Part shown: positions 46,069 to 58,396 of the stretch, piece by piece
How positions within the stretch are numbered: position 1 is the stretch's first letter
Layout of the letters: each line of letters starts with the position of its first letter
Source: Serinus canaria
Lineage: Eukaryota > Chordata > Aves > Passeriformes > Fringillidae
NCBI RefSeq assembly: GCF_022539315.1
Contig: NC_066313.1
Span: 73,039,934-73,103,933, forward strand
Direction: 5' to 3'
Length of the DNA: 64,000 nt
Made by a program: the position numbers and the translations under genes
The notes under the pieces: model-generated
What the model was told of the DNA's origin: nothing
Database searches by the model: none
The model's input: the letters and a program-made list of their open reading frames with translations, nothing else

Positions 46069-49000
46069 CTGTAAGGAAAAAGACATTTAAAATACTGAGA
46101 CAGGTAGGCATTATAGAGGTCAGTCATTATCTTATGCTGGTTGAAAAAACCTACTATCCTGTTGAATTCAAACAGCATTTATTCTTCAGCAAAGCTCTGA
46201 ACAGTATATGGTTTTTATTATTTTATGATGGAAATTGTTCTTTAAGTGTCCAATCCTTTTAAATATCAACCCATAAGTAAAATTACTGATTTACAAGCAC
46301 TAAACCCCCTGTGATTAAAGAGGCTTCAGATGCATGTGGATAGAATAGAATTATTGGTTGACTCAGCCTCAAGTCCATAATACTGATGTCTTCTTGCAGT
46401 TGTCCAACAGAGACTCTCTTACCCCTGTGTGATTCTTACTCTGATGGAAGCTGCTTACCTGACACACAGCAAGGACAAAACCATGCTGTGAGAATCAAAA
46501 ATAGCCACTGCACATAAAACCCAAGCTATGAAAAAATGCTGTACATACATATTGTCAGCACTTTGGATAATAGGATCTGTAGCCTTATAATTTCTCATTT
46601 GTTGTCCTCAACCCTCATTAAATGCAGAAATACTATTTTTTAGATTAATCTCATGGCTGTTATAAACAGGCATTGTTATCTTTTTGCTGACCTTCTTTCC
46701 CTAATTCTTTTGCCTGTGCATCCAAACAACTGGGAAATTAAAAGGAAACTTAGTGTATCATGAAAAGGTTCCTGTAATACTGAAAAATGATTTAATGACT
46801 CTCTGTCTCTGTTTCTCTGCTTACCTACAAGACTTTTTAGAGTTTATTTCAAATTGTTTCCTTTTTTTTTTTTTTTACTTTTACCTTGTTTTTATGTTTT
46901 ACAAGAAAAAGATGGAAGTGGATCTTTTTCTGGGGATCAGTATCTGTGAGGACTGTCACTTTTTCTGGGAGGACGGTCACTTTCAGCAGTAAGATAGGGA
47001 CAGAAGGGAGCTGTATGCCTAAAATCCTATGTGCCATAGGAATACTTCTAGAGATAACTTAAAAGCAGGCGTCTGAATGTCCACTTGGGCTGTACTTAGT
47101 AAAAACCATGAAAATTGCATATATAAATCAGAGCTACCAGAATTCAGGTAGGAGATAGGGAAGATGTGGCAAAGAACTATTGCTTCTCAAGTCTTCCTTG
47201 CTTGCTTTTCAGTCGCTCTCATTCTATTCCGGTGCCTGAGAGGTAAAAATAAACATTTGCTGCCAAGATTCCCAGAGTGTAATCTTGTCTGTGAGGATGC
47301 TGGTAGAACATAGTAGGCATTGTTCTCTGCATGGACAGCCCTGCTGGGTGCTGGTGAGGGCTGGCAAAGCTGGTTAGTCCCACACCATAGTCACCACCAA
47401 GCTGGTGTTAAATGTGACATCACTGTAAGGAGTACAGTTACTGCTGGCCAGGCTGTCACACGTAAAATAAATGCAGATCGCTAGGACACAAACCCCATTA
47501 GATTATCCATACTGCAGTATTTCTTGCTTGTTTTACAGTGCATGAATGTTCAGGTGTGGTTTCTGAAGACTTTGAACTTAAAACAATGCATGCCTCCTAT
47601 GCTATTGAAATATTCCAATTTTTCTAAATACCTTGAAACTCTGACCATGGATTTTTTTGTGGATTATTTTTCTGAATATTTCTGATATAGTTCCCACTCA
47701 TTCACTTCTTAAGATTTTTACATAAACAGGAATCTTCATTATCAACTTTCCCATCTTTTCAGAGTTATACTGAAATGCTTTTGCTTAATGTGTTTATTGT
47801 CTATGCATCACATGTTTACTCTGGAATACATATATCTTGGGTTTTAAGCTTTATCAGAAATAAAGCATTTAATTTTTTTCTAGTTGTAACACTTGTGCTT
47901 TATGCATTCAGAATGACACAGCACTAAAATGTCAAGTGTTTCAGCAGTGCACAGGTCAGTTATCTGTCATTGACAGCACACATTGCAAGGGCAAAGCATA
48001 GAGCAGGAGATCAACTGGCAAAAGCTGGCAGGGAGGAGGACAGAGAGAAAGGACCAAAAATCCTGTGTCATGAGCTATCTGTTAAACTGTAGTCATGTAA
48101 AAAACAGTATATGGCTCACAGGAACCATCTTAGAGTGGTGGCCATGCAGCTTCTGTGGAAGAGTCTTCACACACTGGTGGAGAGACAGATGGTGGACACC
48201 ATTGCTGCTTGAAGTCTGCTTTGAATCTCCACTTAATAAAAAGAAAACCAAACCTTAAGGCCTAAAATATATCTTCTTTAATACAGGTCCTTAATTTAAC
48301 ATTCCTAGGTGAAATTATTTACTGTAAATTGATGCTTTTGTGTTATTATGGGAGCATCTAGAAGCCATTCACCCTTCCTGAGTTAGGAAATTGATCAACT
48401 CAGGAGCTAAAAAGCTGTGCTTGCTTTTGAAGAGCTATGCTCATAGTGAAAACATTAGGCATATTTAAAGCAGGAAGGAGGGGAAAACAACTCATTCCAG
48501 AAATGCAGGACATCTTCAGTCAGTGAAATCTCAGCAAGATCATGTCCAGGAAAAGGCAGCAGCAGGTTCTTGTTGAATGCTAACATCAGTGAGTGGGTAC
48601 AACATATGTGAATTAATTTTTACCGTGATAAGAGCAACTGGTTTGCACAGGTGCTAAAACTGTGCTGAGGAAATCAATTCTGTTGTTATCTCCTTTTTCC
48701 TCCTTCTGACATTGAAGCAGTTTCACAGGGATATGCAGCTTAAGGAAGGCATCAGTTTATACAAGCTTGTTGGACCAAAGTTTGGTAGGTGGAAGACAAG
48801 GTGATTTCTATGTGATGTGAACTAGTTTTTAGAGCATGTAAAATCTCTTAAGGGGAAAAATGCAACAAGCTTTCAAAGCATAACAAGAAATTAATGCATG
48901 TGAAGGTATGCAGACTAGGAAATCTACTGTAGCTACTAAGACTAAGCAAATATAGACAATCTGGGGTTTTAATTTTCAAAGGCTGGAAAAAAATTTTGGA

Positions 49001-52000
49001 GAAAAATCTTGTTTCAAGCACCACAAAGAACAAAGCAAGATTTGGAGCTGAAATATGTATGTCCACAAAATAGTATATAGATTTAGTTCAGAATTTCAGT
49101 AAAATCAGGTATTTTGAAAGATTTCAAATGAATGCTAAAGGTTTTTTTCAGCTGAAAAACCTAACATGTTGCAATTAAATATGAAGAAACAAATTATTAA
49201 AAAATCTTTTCCAACAGTATATTTTGTGGTACAGTGAAGTTCTGTGAGTTTATGAAAAAACATTAGCCCTGCATTTTCTTAATTTTTACAGGTTTCTGAT
49301 GTTAACGCTTGGTCAGCTTTACAAGCAAATCTGAAACACTCCCAAGAAAGCAGTGCTTTTTTCAGTGTCTACTGTTGTATACATCTCCATAACTTTCCTG
49401 GGACTCCTACAAGTAAATAATAAATTAATTTAACATCTCATTAAGTACTTGCAGGGGGAACCTTGCCCCACCTTCTAGAGTGCATAAAGAAGTTTCAGTA
49501 CAGGCCATGAGCTGAAGATGCTTTTAGGCTGTGAGGAATGGATCCCAGAGCCTCAGATATCTCAGGATCATTTTTGGGTCCTACCCAAACCCAGCTAGGT
49601 GGGATCTGCTGCCTAGTGAGCTACAGCTAGTGGGGAGCTACAGCATTGAAATTACTCTGCTTCTTACTGCAATGCCCAGAGATATCCTTTTCCTGCATGT
49701 AGTCAATATTTGGAATTCAGCTTCCTCTTTTCATACCAAAGAATACACGATACAACATTTTAAAAGGCCACTGTGTACTTGTAAGCATATTGGTATTCAG
49801 CTTCTAAAAGTTGTGATTTATTTATTCACACATTGAATTTTAAGTCTGAATAAAGGCATAGAGGCTGAACCATTCTAGTCTAATTGTACATCAATGAGAA
49901 GTTAAATATGAAGTGAACAATAAGGAAGTTTAAATTAACAATTTATACAGCTTAGATTAGAAATTACCCTACAACAGACTTTTCTAACCCCCACATTAGT
50001 AGCATCACACTCCTTGAGTAAATAGGGGCATATCTTTAATATTTTTAGCAGATTCAGTGTCATGTAATCTTCATACAGATGGGATCACTGGATCAGGACC
50101 TGTCTGCATATCCTTGTACAACAACTTCTTTTCATGTTAAAACAAAATATGATGAAAATAAGAGATATTGGAAAATTAAAGAGATCTAGAAAGAAGTTTC
50201 AAATGGCTTATCAGCAATTCTCCTTTTAGCAGGAAGGAAGGTACTAGTACTGGTCTCAGGAATCTGAGTGTACCTGAATTCTCTTTTTCTTTAGTTTTAC
50301 ATTGTTCTTTGAAAATAAAGAAATATTACTGTTTGCTCAAAGTAATAATCAACCAGTTCTAACAACAGAGCCAGAGAGAAAGTACTATACATGCCAGGAT
50401 AATATCATGCTCAACTGTTCAAAGGGAACACTAAAAGCATAGTGATTTATTTGGATTTTCTGGCATCTAACATTCCTACATTCTCTTCCTTAATGTGACT
50501 GGCTTTTTGAACTGCTTTCTTTCACATGCATGGAAATCCATGGCTACATAAAACAAGAGAAATCCTTGTTCTGTTCTTAGCCCAAGGATAAGCCTGTGCT
50601 GGGCCTAAGTATTCGCAGGCTTAATGCCAGGACTTTGCATGGGGATCAACTGCATTTTCAGCTAATGCTTGAAATAAAATGCAACAAGCCAAGGCAATGT
50701 TGTGCCCACCATTTACAAAAAAAAAGCCCTTTGAAATGAAAGTCCTTATCCTCACCTTCACCTGGGCTATGCTTGTGATTTATGTAGCTGTGTTGCTGAG
50801 AGATGCATTTCTCCAGCGTGATCTGGTTTTCTACTTACGCATCAGTAAGTTGCTTGCTGAAACTTTATCACTGCTGCAGTGCTGTGCCTAGGAGGAAATG
50901 GTTTTGCTCATCTGGTGCATGGAAGACGAGCAATACAGAAGAGGAAGGGGAGTTCAGAGGTGAGAAAAGGACAGATGAGACCTGACTGTACTTTGATGGT
51001 GGCCTTAGTCCCATGAAAGGATGGGTAAATGTTGAAACCTGAAGGCCACCTCAGCAAAGGTCTCTCACTGGGCAGTTCACAGGGCTTTACTGCTCTTGCA
51101 GCCTAGGGATTTATTTGTTTAAATTGTCAGGATCTGGTGAATTGTCTGAAGGTATGAACAGGAGTAGGCGTCTGTTGCCTGAGGATTGTTTACCAGCAGG
51201 GAGTTGTAGTTGTTCTGGAATATAATCCAGGACATAAATCTGCCCCCCTCCTGGCACCTGCTTTTCCTCCTCAACTGGGAAGAGACTGTGGAATGCAAGT
51301 ATCTGTAATTAGGCCTTCAAATGCACAGCTTGAAAGGAAACAATCCTAGCACAGCATAAAGACAATAGCACTTCCCTGGTTTGACTAAAATTTCTAAATG
51401 TCTTAATCTCCTTAATTTGCATCACTAATGATGCTTTTTGCAAATTCCCTAAAAAGAAACTGTGTTAATATGCAGATTGACAATGCCCTTATTGATACTC
51501 TGTATTGTATTTATTTATTTTTTACTATTTTAAGCATAGCCATGAAAGCTATAATCCATATTTAATTTTGGAATAGCAGCGATATGAGAGGCTTTTTAGG
51601 TAATCTCTGGAATAAAAACATATACAACATTTGTTGGGGGTGGGGGGAAAGGACAGAACCAGTTACCATTTACAGGGATGATATGTGCGTCCCCAGTGCA
51701 GAGGTGTAGTTGTACAAAACAAGGTATCCCTGGACAGGGGATTTGCAGTATTCAAATAAGACTCAGGTGATAATATTGCTTGTGAGTTTGTGCAGTGCTG
51801 GTAATTCTACATAAGGAGATAAATATTGAACTTTTATTTTAATTGTTGGATCATTACTAGATCTACAGATAGTAAGATAATTTTCTGATGGCCAAAGGCT
51901 GCACAGATAAAAGGAAAAACAAGTACTCTTGTAACAAGTACATTTTTAGATCAAAACATTAGAACTAATTTAAAATAAAAAACTTCCAATGAAAAATTAA

Positions 52001-53940
52001 AATTGTTTTTGCTTTCAAAGATTTATAAGATACTGCCTGAAGTTACTCTTGTTTGAGCCAACGACCTTTGTTTTCCTTGCCTAAAACTTTTGTAGAGTTT
52101 CTGAAAATTCTATTTAACATCTCTTTTTGCTATTCAGACCTGATATTGTCTGAAATAAATTGAAATTTGAAATTGAAATAAACTTTAAATTTCCTTCATT
52201 ACAATGGTAAGCAGGTGTAGTTGGTTATAGTTAAACTCCTGTTGTTCAAGACTCGTAGATGCTGAAGCTTAGGGTCAACCACAAGACAACCTTAGTTTTG
52301 TGATGGTCATGCATACCACCAGTCAACTTTAAACCAACTAAACTGGCTTAGATTGTAAAATCAGCAAAAATGTGCTGTGACTCTTTCAGATAAAAGAATG
52401 GGGTGGAAAAGATAACAAGACAGTGGTGAAAGTTGAGTGATCTGTCCATGTAGTATGGGAAGTAACTCTTGGAGATGAGAACAAAACACTCAAGGGAGCA
52501 AAAAAACTAGGAGGTCAAAAATTGTAAGGGGGTAGTCAAACGGTAGGTGTGACATAGGAACGGCAGATTTCAAGCTCCTAGGAAAGGGCCAGACACTACT
52601 CCCACAATGCCTTAGCACTTAGTCTGTTTAAAAGACTTCATTAGACTACCCAGAAAAACAGCACACTATCAAATTCTCTAATAGACCATCTGTGAACAAG
52701 TGCAGCAAGTTCTGCAACAGCTAAAAGGTTTCTCCTCAGCTTCTGTTTGCAAAACATGTGTGAGTTAATGGAGTATCACATTCACATGGTGCATTGACCT
52801 GGAGTCTCTTCAGGAAATAGATCTAGGTTATATGTAGATGCACTGTGCTTTACAGTGGGAACAGCCACATTTTCTTATAAGACAATAGTGTTATTTGTTA
52901 CACTTCTCGTATTTGGTATGCAATTTACTGTGCTGTTCCTTCTTGGAGGGCAGTTATCTTTCAAATAAGTGTCATTTCTCTTTGTTTGCCAGCTTAAGTA
53001 TCAAGTAAACCAAGGCCAGGGCAGCTCAAAGTTTGGAGTAATGATGCCAGTTTGCGTGACTAGGGGAAAGAAAATAATCTGATTTGTTTCCAAAGAGTTT
53101 GGTGTCATTTGGGAAGGAATTTAGAGATCAGTTAGAAATGTCTAGATAGTAGAGTGCTTCCAAGGCCACATTCTTTGTGAAAGCATGCTTCTGAGATTAT
53201 TCACACAGATAGTGAAGTAACAGAGCTATTTCTGATGCTGCTGTACATCTATCTGTAATATTTTAACTGTTGAGTATAGAAGACATTTGTGGATTGTCAG
53301 GATTTCAGGTTAGTGCCTTCATGTTTTCTTTGGTGAGATATGAAATAAGGATGAAAACAGATTTAGCAGTTATAATTCAGTAGCTAAATAAATGTGGTCT
53401 GAAAATTGCTATCCCCTACCTATCCACTATCAAAGAAGATCATTATGATTTTTATATCCATTCTCTGAACAACAGGTTTTCCTTTCAACTCGGCATCTGC
53501 TTCAGCCTTTCTGAAATTAGACTCAAAGCACTTTGCTGAAAAGAAAATTTGTAGTCAGATTTTGCAGAGCTGTGCTGCATTGTCATATTTTAACCAAATA
53601 CATAATTTTCTTTAGTCCCATAAGAAGACTTCATACAGATTATTCACAGAAGGATGAATATGCAAAAGATAATTTTCCCAGAATGACGGAGATGGAAATC
53701 ATAGGTGTTAAATGAGAACATAAATCACAGATCTCTAAGTCTTTGAACAACAGGGGTGCTAACTTTCAAACAGTGAAACCTACCCAGATCTTGACAGATC
53801 TTTTGTATATAAAAGTATCTCAGACATATTTTTTCATTCCATTTATTTTCATTCTACTATTTATATTTTCTCTTTTTCAAAATAATCTAAATCAAGGTTA
53901 GTTAATTAAAGTCTTCTAACTTCTCTGTGAAATGAAAAAA
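46069..53940. other. Intron sequence without recognised feature
   Basis: Nearly 8 kb of AT-rich sequence with no repeat family or gene I can name. Slightly GC-richer patches occur near 47330-47480 and 49500-49680. Poly(T) run at 46862-46877. Open frames are at most about 101 codons, with no recognised domains. Confidence 0.45.
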
Positions 53941-53947
53941 AATTCTC

Positions 53948-53998
53948 AATATATATTGTGTATATTCTAACAATATATATTGTATATATATTAATATA
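53948..53998. repeat. AT-rich self-complementary tract
   Basis: Two copies of CAATATATATTGT about 22 bp apart, within a run of alternating A and T. Each copy is itself a near-palindrome. Confidence 0.85.
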
Positions 53999-54000
53999 AC

Positions 54001-54100
54001 TGTAGAGGGGATGAAGAAACTGAGGCACATAGAGGCAATCTGACTTGCCTGATGTCACAAAATTTGGTAGTGACAAAATTGCAAATGGAACAGTCTGTTT
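54001..54100 (+). mobile_element. MIR-like SINE relic
   Basis: Contains gaagaaactgaggcacatag, then aggcaatctgacttgcctga and tgtcacaaaatttggtagtg. The order matches the core of the ancient amniote MIR/CORE SINE (gaaactgaggca, then cttgcc, then gtcaca). Heavily diverged; assignment from memory of the consensus. Confidence 0.55.
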
Positions 54101-54299
54101 TTCTTCTGCATTTTCTCAGGCCTTATATATATCCCAACCTTCTTGATGTTAATGCCATAAAATTTTTAGAGAAAGACATAGTTTTTCTTAGTTTTCATTG
54201 ATCCAACCTTTTGCTGTAAGCAAACTTTTTTTTTCTCTCATAAGTTTGAATTTCTTTCATAGGCACTTTTTATTACTTTTTAGTAAATTCCTTTCAGGT

Positions 54300-54720
54300 C
54301 AGATTTTTGCTGTAGAAATGTCCAGACCCAAACACAATAGTCAGTGAGTGCACCATGTTGCAATAAAATAGGTTTCTTGTGTACAATATCTTCTACTTTT
54401 TGAAATGAAACTGATTTTTTTTTCCATGCTGCAACAGTGTTACACCTTCACATTACATTTAGGTAATTGTCCCACAGGTATTCCTGTTGAATTTTTTATC
54501 ATTAGGCTTTAATGCATTCACTTGCATTTTTCCAAATAGAACCTACTTCACTAGTGGCTGCCAGCTTTTATTTTCAGTCATTACAGGCTTTCTGTTTTCC
54601 TTCTATCTAAGTTGTTGTAACACCTTCCATTTTGAAATAATCTTTACAAATTTAATTACTGTGCTGCTTAGTCCCTCATCCAGGTGATTATTAGATGATT
54701 CATTTGCAAAAAAAAAAAAC
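54300..54720 (-). mobile_element. Ancient CR1/L3-type LINE relic (antisense)
   Basis: The + strand reads gtccagacccaaacacaata, later catgctgcaacagtgttaca and attaggctttaatgcattca. The spacing fits the complement of old amniote CR1/L3 elements (ccagaactggacacaata... tttgcaacagtgttacactg). No frame. Ends and family are approximate. Confidence 0.5.
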
Positions 54721-57109
54721 AAACCCCTGTTCTTTATCTGACACAAGCTCTTTGGGATATACTACTAACATCTCTAATGAGGTTGCTGAAATTCTGCCAT
54801 AACATCTTCTCATCACTGATCTTTCAAAACAATACTGCTCTCCTATCAAATTTCTGCTCCTCAATTTCATGACAGCTTCCCACAGCTGAAGTGGATCATT
54901 GAACCCCAGTTATTTATCAAACAAAGCAGGCTTTTTTTTTTTTCAGATCTGTTACCAAATTGCAGTAGATTTGCAGCCTTTTTTAGATTTAGTTCTCATG
55001 AAAACGTTTAAGGTTGTCACAAAAAATGTTTCCATGAGTACCATTGCTGCATTGACCACTCTATTTTCAGGTTATTAAAGTGCCTAGTGTCTATCTCTAA
55101 AACAGTAAAAGGCTGCTCATGCTTGATTTCCTCTAACTTTCTCCAAAATGAACAAATAAATGCATTATTTCACTAGGACTGGCTGGGTTTTGGTTTTAGC
55201 CAATGAATTCTGTTCCAGGCACCAAGACACAATTCTGTAGAGAGCTAACTGTAAATTAGGAATATTGAAGTTAGGCATATTTTTCAGCACGTCTTATCTG
55301 CCAGGCAGAACCTTCTGACTATAAGTTCTGTAGGTAACGACTTCAAATAAAGTTTATATTTTAGAAATTTCTCTCAGTTGACAAATGCTTTATATTTACC
55401 ATATTACAATATAGAACTGGAAAACCAATGGTGTATCTAACAGTGAAAAGTTCAGACCAGTGATACCTAATTATTACTCCTCTTGAGATTGTCTCTTTCA
55501 TAAATGTAAGAGAGAGCTACCTTTTAAGCTAGAGAGAGATTTCTATGCTTCTGTCTTCTAGAAGGTGCATGATTTCCAATATCCAGCTTTGCCCACAAGT
55601 TTCAGAGGTGAAAGAAGGGTATTGCTTATCAACACATGCACTTAGTAAAGAGAAGATTCTGGCATTTATTCCTTCTCCCTACTCTCCAACTCTGACATGT
55701 TATTTGTCCTCTAGGAACGTGTTCCCATACCGTAGGTACAGAAAAGTGGCAACTGTTGCTAAATAATATTTTTGGAATGATAAGGATACTATCAGAGAAT
55801 CTAACTATTTCATTAATTGTTTCTTTGATGTGCTATAAACAGTTACGATTGCATACTTAGGATGTCCACATACCTATATAAGACAAACAAACAAAGCAGC
55901 AAACAAAAATATTTACAAAAAGAAAGAATAGAAAAGGAAAAATCAATGATTTCATCTCGTTAGGGAGTCCAGAGGCAAAAGCACAGGTGTACCTAACAAA
56001 GCACAGGTGACCTAGTTAGAAATGGTCAGAAATGTTTAAGGAAAATAAATACAAACAAACAGAAATATGGGAAAATGCATGTATTCTGTGTCTTCAACAG
56101 ATGAAGATGATAGGAGATTTGTTTGCAGATATGACAAAGATGCCTAAACATACATTTCCTCACTGACACAAAAAATACACATTATTAGTTATCTGGGTGG
56201 CCTAGCACCTGCCTGTTACAGCACTTGTCTCTGAGCTATCCAGCATCTTAAAGCCCTGTTCTCTGAGGACTGATGGGAATCAGATGTCATTTTCATCATT
56301 TTCTCTTTAAATGTCCGTGCAGAGAATAGAGGGCTAAATGTTTTTCTATTCCTTGTACAGCTTGAAGATGGCTTATTAGTGAAATGATTGATTTATGCTT
56401 TGACCTTTAATGTTCAGTTGCTGATCTGTTTCTCTTTGCCTCTGAACGACAGAAGTGCATGTCTTACGAAGTAGCTCTGACACAAATTCAAAGCATGCTA
56501 TTTTAAATGGAAACAATGAAACCTGGTATTTGAAAATGCTCCATGAAGGACATCTTGATAAAAGTGATGGCATTAACAAAAACACCAACAGTAATTACTT
56601 GGCTATATCTTTTTGTGACCTGGAAAACTGTCCCAGGTGTAAATGTATTGTGTATAGCTCTGTAGTCTTGTAAGCATGAGCAGTTGTTATAATTCACAGA
56701 AAATTGCAGTAAGAAAGGCTTTTAATCAGATGTCTTATAAAAAATGTTTAGAATGTCTGAATTACTCTTAAAATGCTTTCTGTCCTTATTACTGGGTAAT
56801 TTCAGGTTAGTTTTATTTAGTTTTAAGGCTTGATTTTAGAAATAAAAAGACACTCCCAAAGAATGGGATGTGGAGATATTAAAGAATTTAGTATTTCTGT
56901 TGCTGCTTGTTAATTTGCAAATATGATCTTCAGAGTCTTTTGCTATCCCTAGAAACAGCACTCTGAAAAAAAAAATAAAAGAATACAAATCTAGGATGTC
57001 CTGAAGTGCAGCAGGTGTTGGCTGTGTCATTTCAACATCAGTTTGGGGTTCAATAGCCTTGCAGGACTGAGATTGTCACTTTGCAGGTGTTAAATTTAAA
57101 AGACTGTGA
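54721..57109. other. Intron sequence without recognised feature
   Basis: AT-rich sequence, possibly with further decayed LINE sequence near 54721-55150. AAAC-rich patches lie near 55882-55920. One 33-bp word at 56638-56670 recurs at 57795. Confidence 0.45.
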
Positions 57110-57500
57110 GGCCAGCTGCATTCAGGCACCACAAGTGTTCACGGCAGGCATTCGAGGGCAAACCATGCTTGAGCAGCCTGATTGCCTCTACAACTAAATG
57201 ACTGGCTCTGCAGATGAGAAAAGAGCCATGGAGGTAATATACCTTGACTTTGGTAAGGTTTTTGACACTGTCTCCCACAGTGTTCTCATTTGATAGCTGA
57301 GGAGACCCTGGCTGCCTAATCTGATTGCTGTGTGAGTAGAAAATCGTCTGGGCTATCAGGCTCAAAGGGCAGTGATCAGTAGCTCGATGGCCAGCAGGCA
57401 GCTGCTGTAGAGAGGGTACCCAGCACACCAGGGGACGAGTGCTGGGGCCCTTAGTGTTCATCTGCAACCTAGGTGGTGACACAGAACAAACTTTTGACAT
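57110..57500 (+). mobile_element. CR1 LINE internal fragment (reverse-transcriptase region)
   Basis: In the + frame starting at 57240 the translation reads YLDFGKVFDTVSHSVLI and then hits TGA at 57291. This is the CR1 reverse-transcriptase motif normally seen as YLDFxKAFDTVSH. Flanking text also fits CR1: gagcagcctgattgcctc and aaatgactggctctgcagat upstream, and ggacgagtgctggggccctt downstream. Both the 5' and 3' parts of the element are missing, so it is a short internal remnant. Sense orientation relative to GPC6. Confidence 0.8.
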
Positions 57501-57794
57501 GGCACAAAGTTAAGGGAAGTGGCTATCCTTAAGAATTTGAACTTTGGTCCAAAGGCAAACCTGTCTACTTTTCCCAGAAGCAGTTCAAACTCACTTTCTA
57601 TTAATTCAGGTATTTATGTTGGTTGCTTTAGTTCCCCTTACCTGATGATTCTCTTTCTTCTTTACATGGGACTTAAATGGTAAAGGTTAGTGTTAAAATT
57701 CAATTATTAAAATTATTAGGGACATGTCTGTGCCCAAATTAAGGTACAAACAAGACCATATGCCAAAGTCAATAATTCAGGGTTTTTTTTAAAC

Positions 57795-58320
57795 TGTAAA
57801 TGTATTGATTATAGCTCTATAGTCTTGAGGTAGAGAGATAGATGGGGAAAAGAGAGACAAGAACTGAGAAAGAAAGAGAGCGACAGAGAAACAGATCAAG
57901 TAGAAAAGAAAAATCTCCACTCCGTAAATTCTGACAACACCCCATTGGTCCTTTTCTAGTCTTCTCAGTGGTTGCAGACTGGGCATAAAGTGGTAGAAGG
58001 ACAGTCCCACCAACACCAGGTCCATAGAGTTAATATTTTGCTGAGGGGAGGTGGAAAATGTCCCCATGAGTCTTTGAGCCATGCTAGATGTTGCAGCCAT
58101 CTCTTATGTCTACATAGAGTCAATTATGGCCCATAATACCCCATCAGCTGAGATGAAAACCCTCATCCTATGTGTGGATGCCCCTGTACTTGGGAGGGGA
58201 GTAACTTGGGTGATTACTACAAGTGGTCAAATGTTTGAGTCGTTAATCACTAGCAGTCCAGTCTCTCACAGTCGCCATTCTCACCTTTTCCATTTAGCTT
58301 AGTTCCTTGTCCTCTGTACC
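57795..58320. repeat. Repeat-like block of unknown class
   Basis: The block begins with a 33-bp word also present at 56638-56670 (30 of 33 bases equal) and runs to the homopyrimidine tract. Its minus strand has a 103-codon open frame (57789-58100) with a hydrophobic leucine/phenylalanine-rich stretch, which may just reflect the purine-rich + strand here. It could be part of an LTR or another interspersed repeat; I cannot name it. Confidence 0.35.
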
Positions 58321-58325
58321 TTTGG

Positions 58326-58396
58326 TTCCTCTCCTTCTCTCTCCCTTTCTTCCTCTCTTTCTCTCTCCCTCTCTCTCTTTTTTTTTTTTTTCTTCT
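58326..58396. repeat. Homopyrimidine (CT)n/T tract
   Basis: About 70 bases of only C and T on the + strand, CTCT/CCTTTC units followed by a 15-T run. The minus strand is pure purine and gives an Arg/Glu/Lys-rich frame that is not a gene. Confidence 0.9.

Noticed and set aside
45871..46178. Lysine-rich minus-strand open frames in several phases
   Set aside because: They are translations of the T-rich low-complexity tract at 45991-46068.
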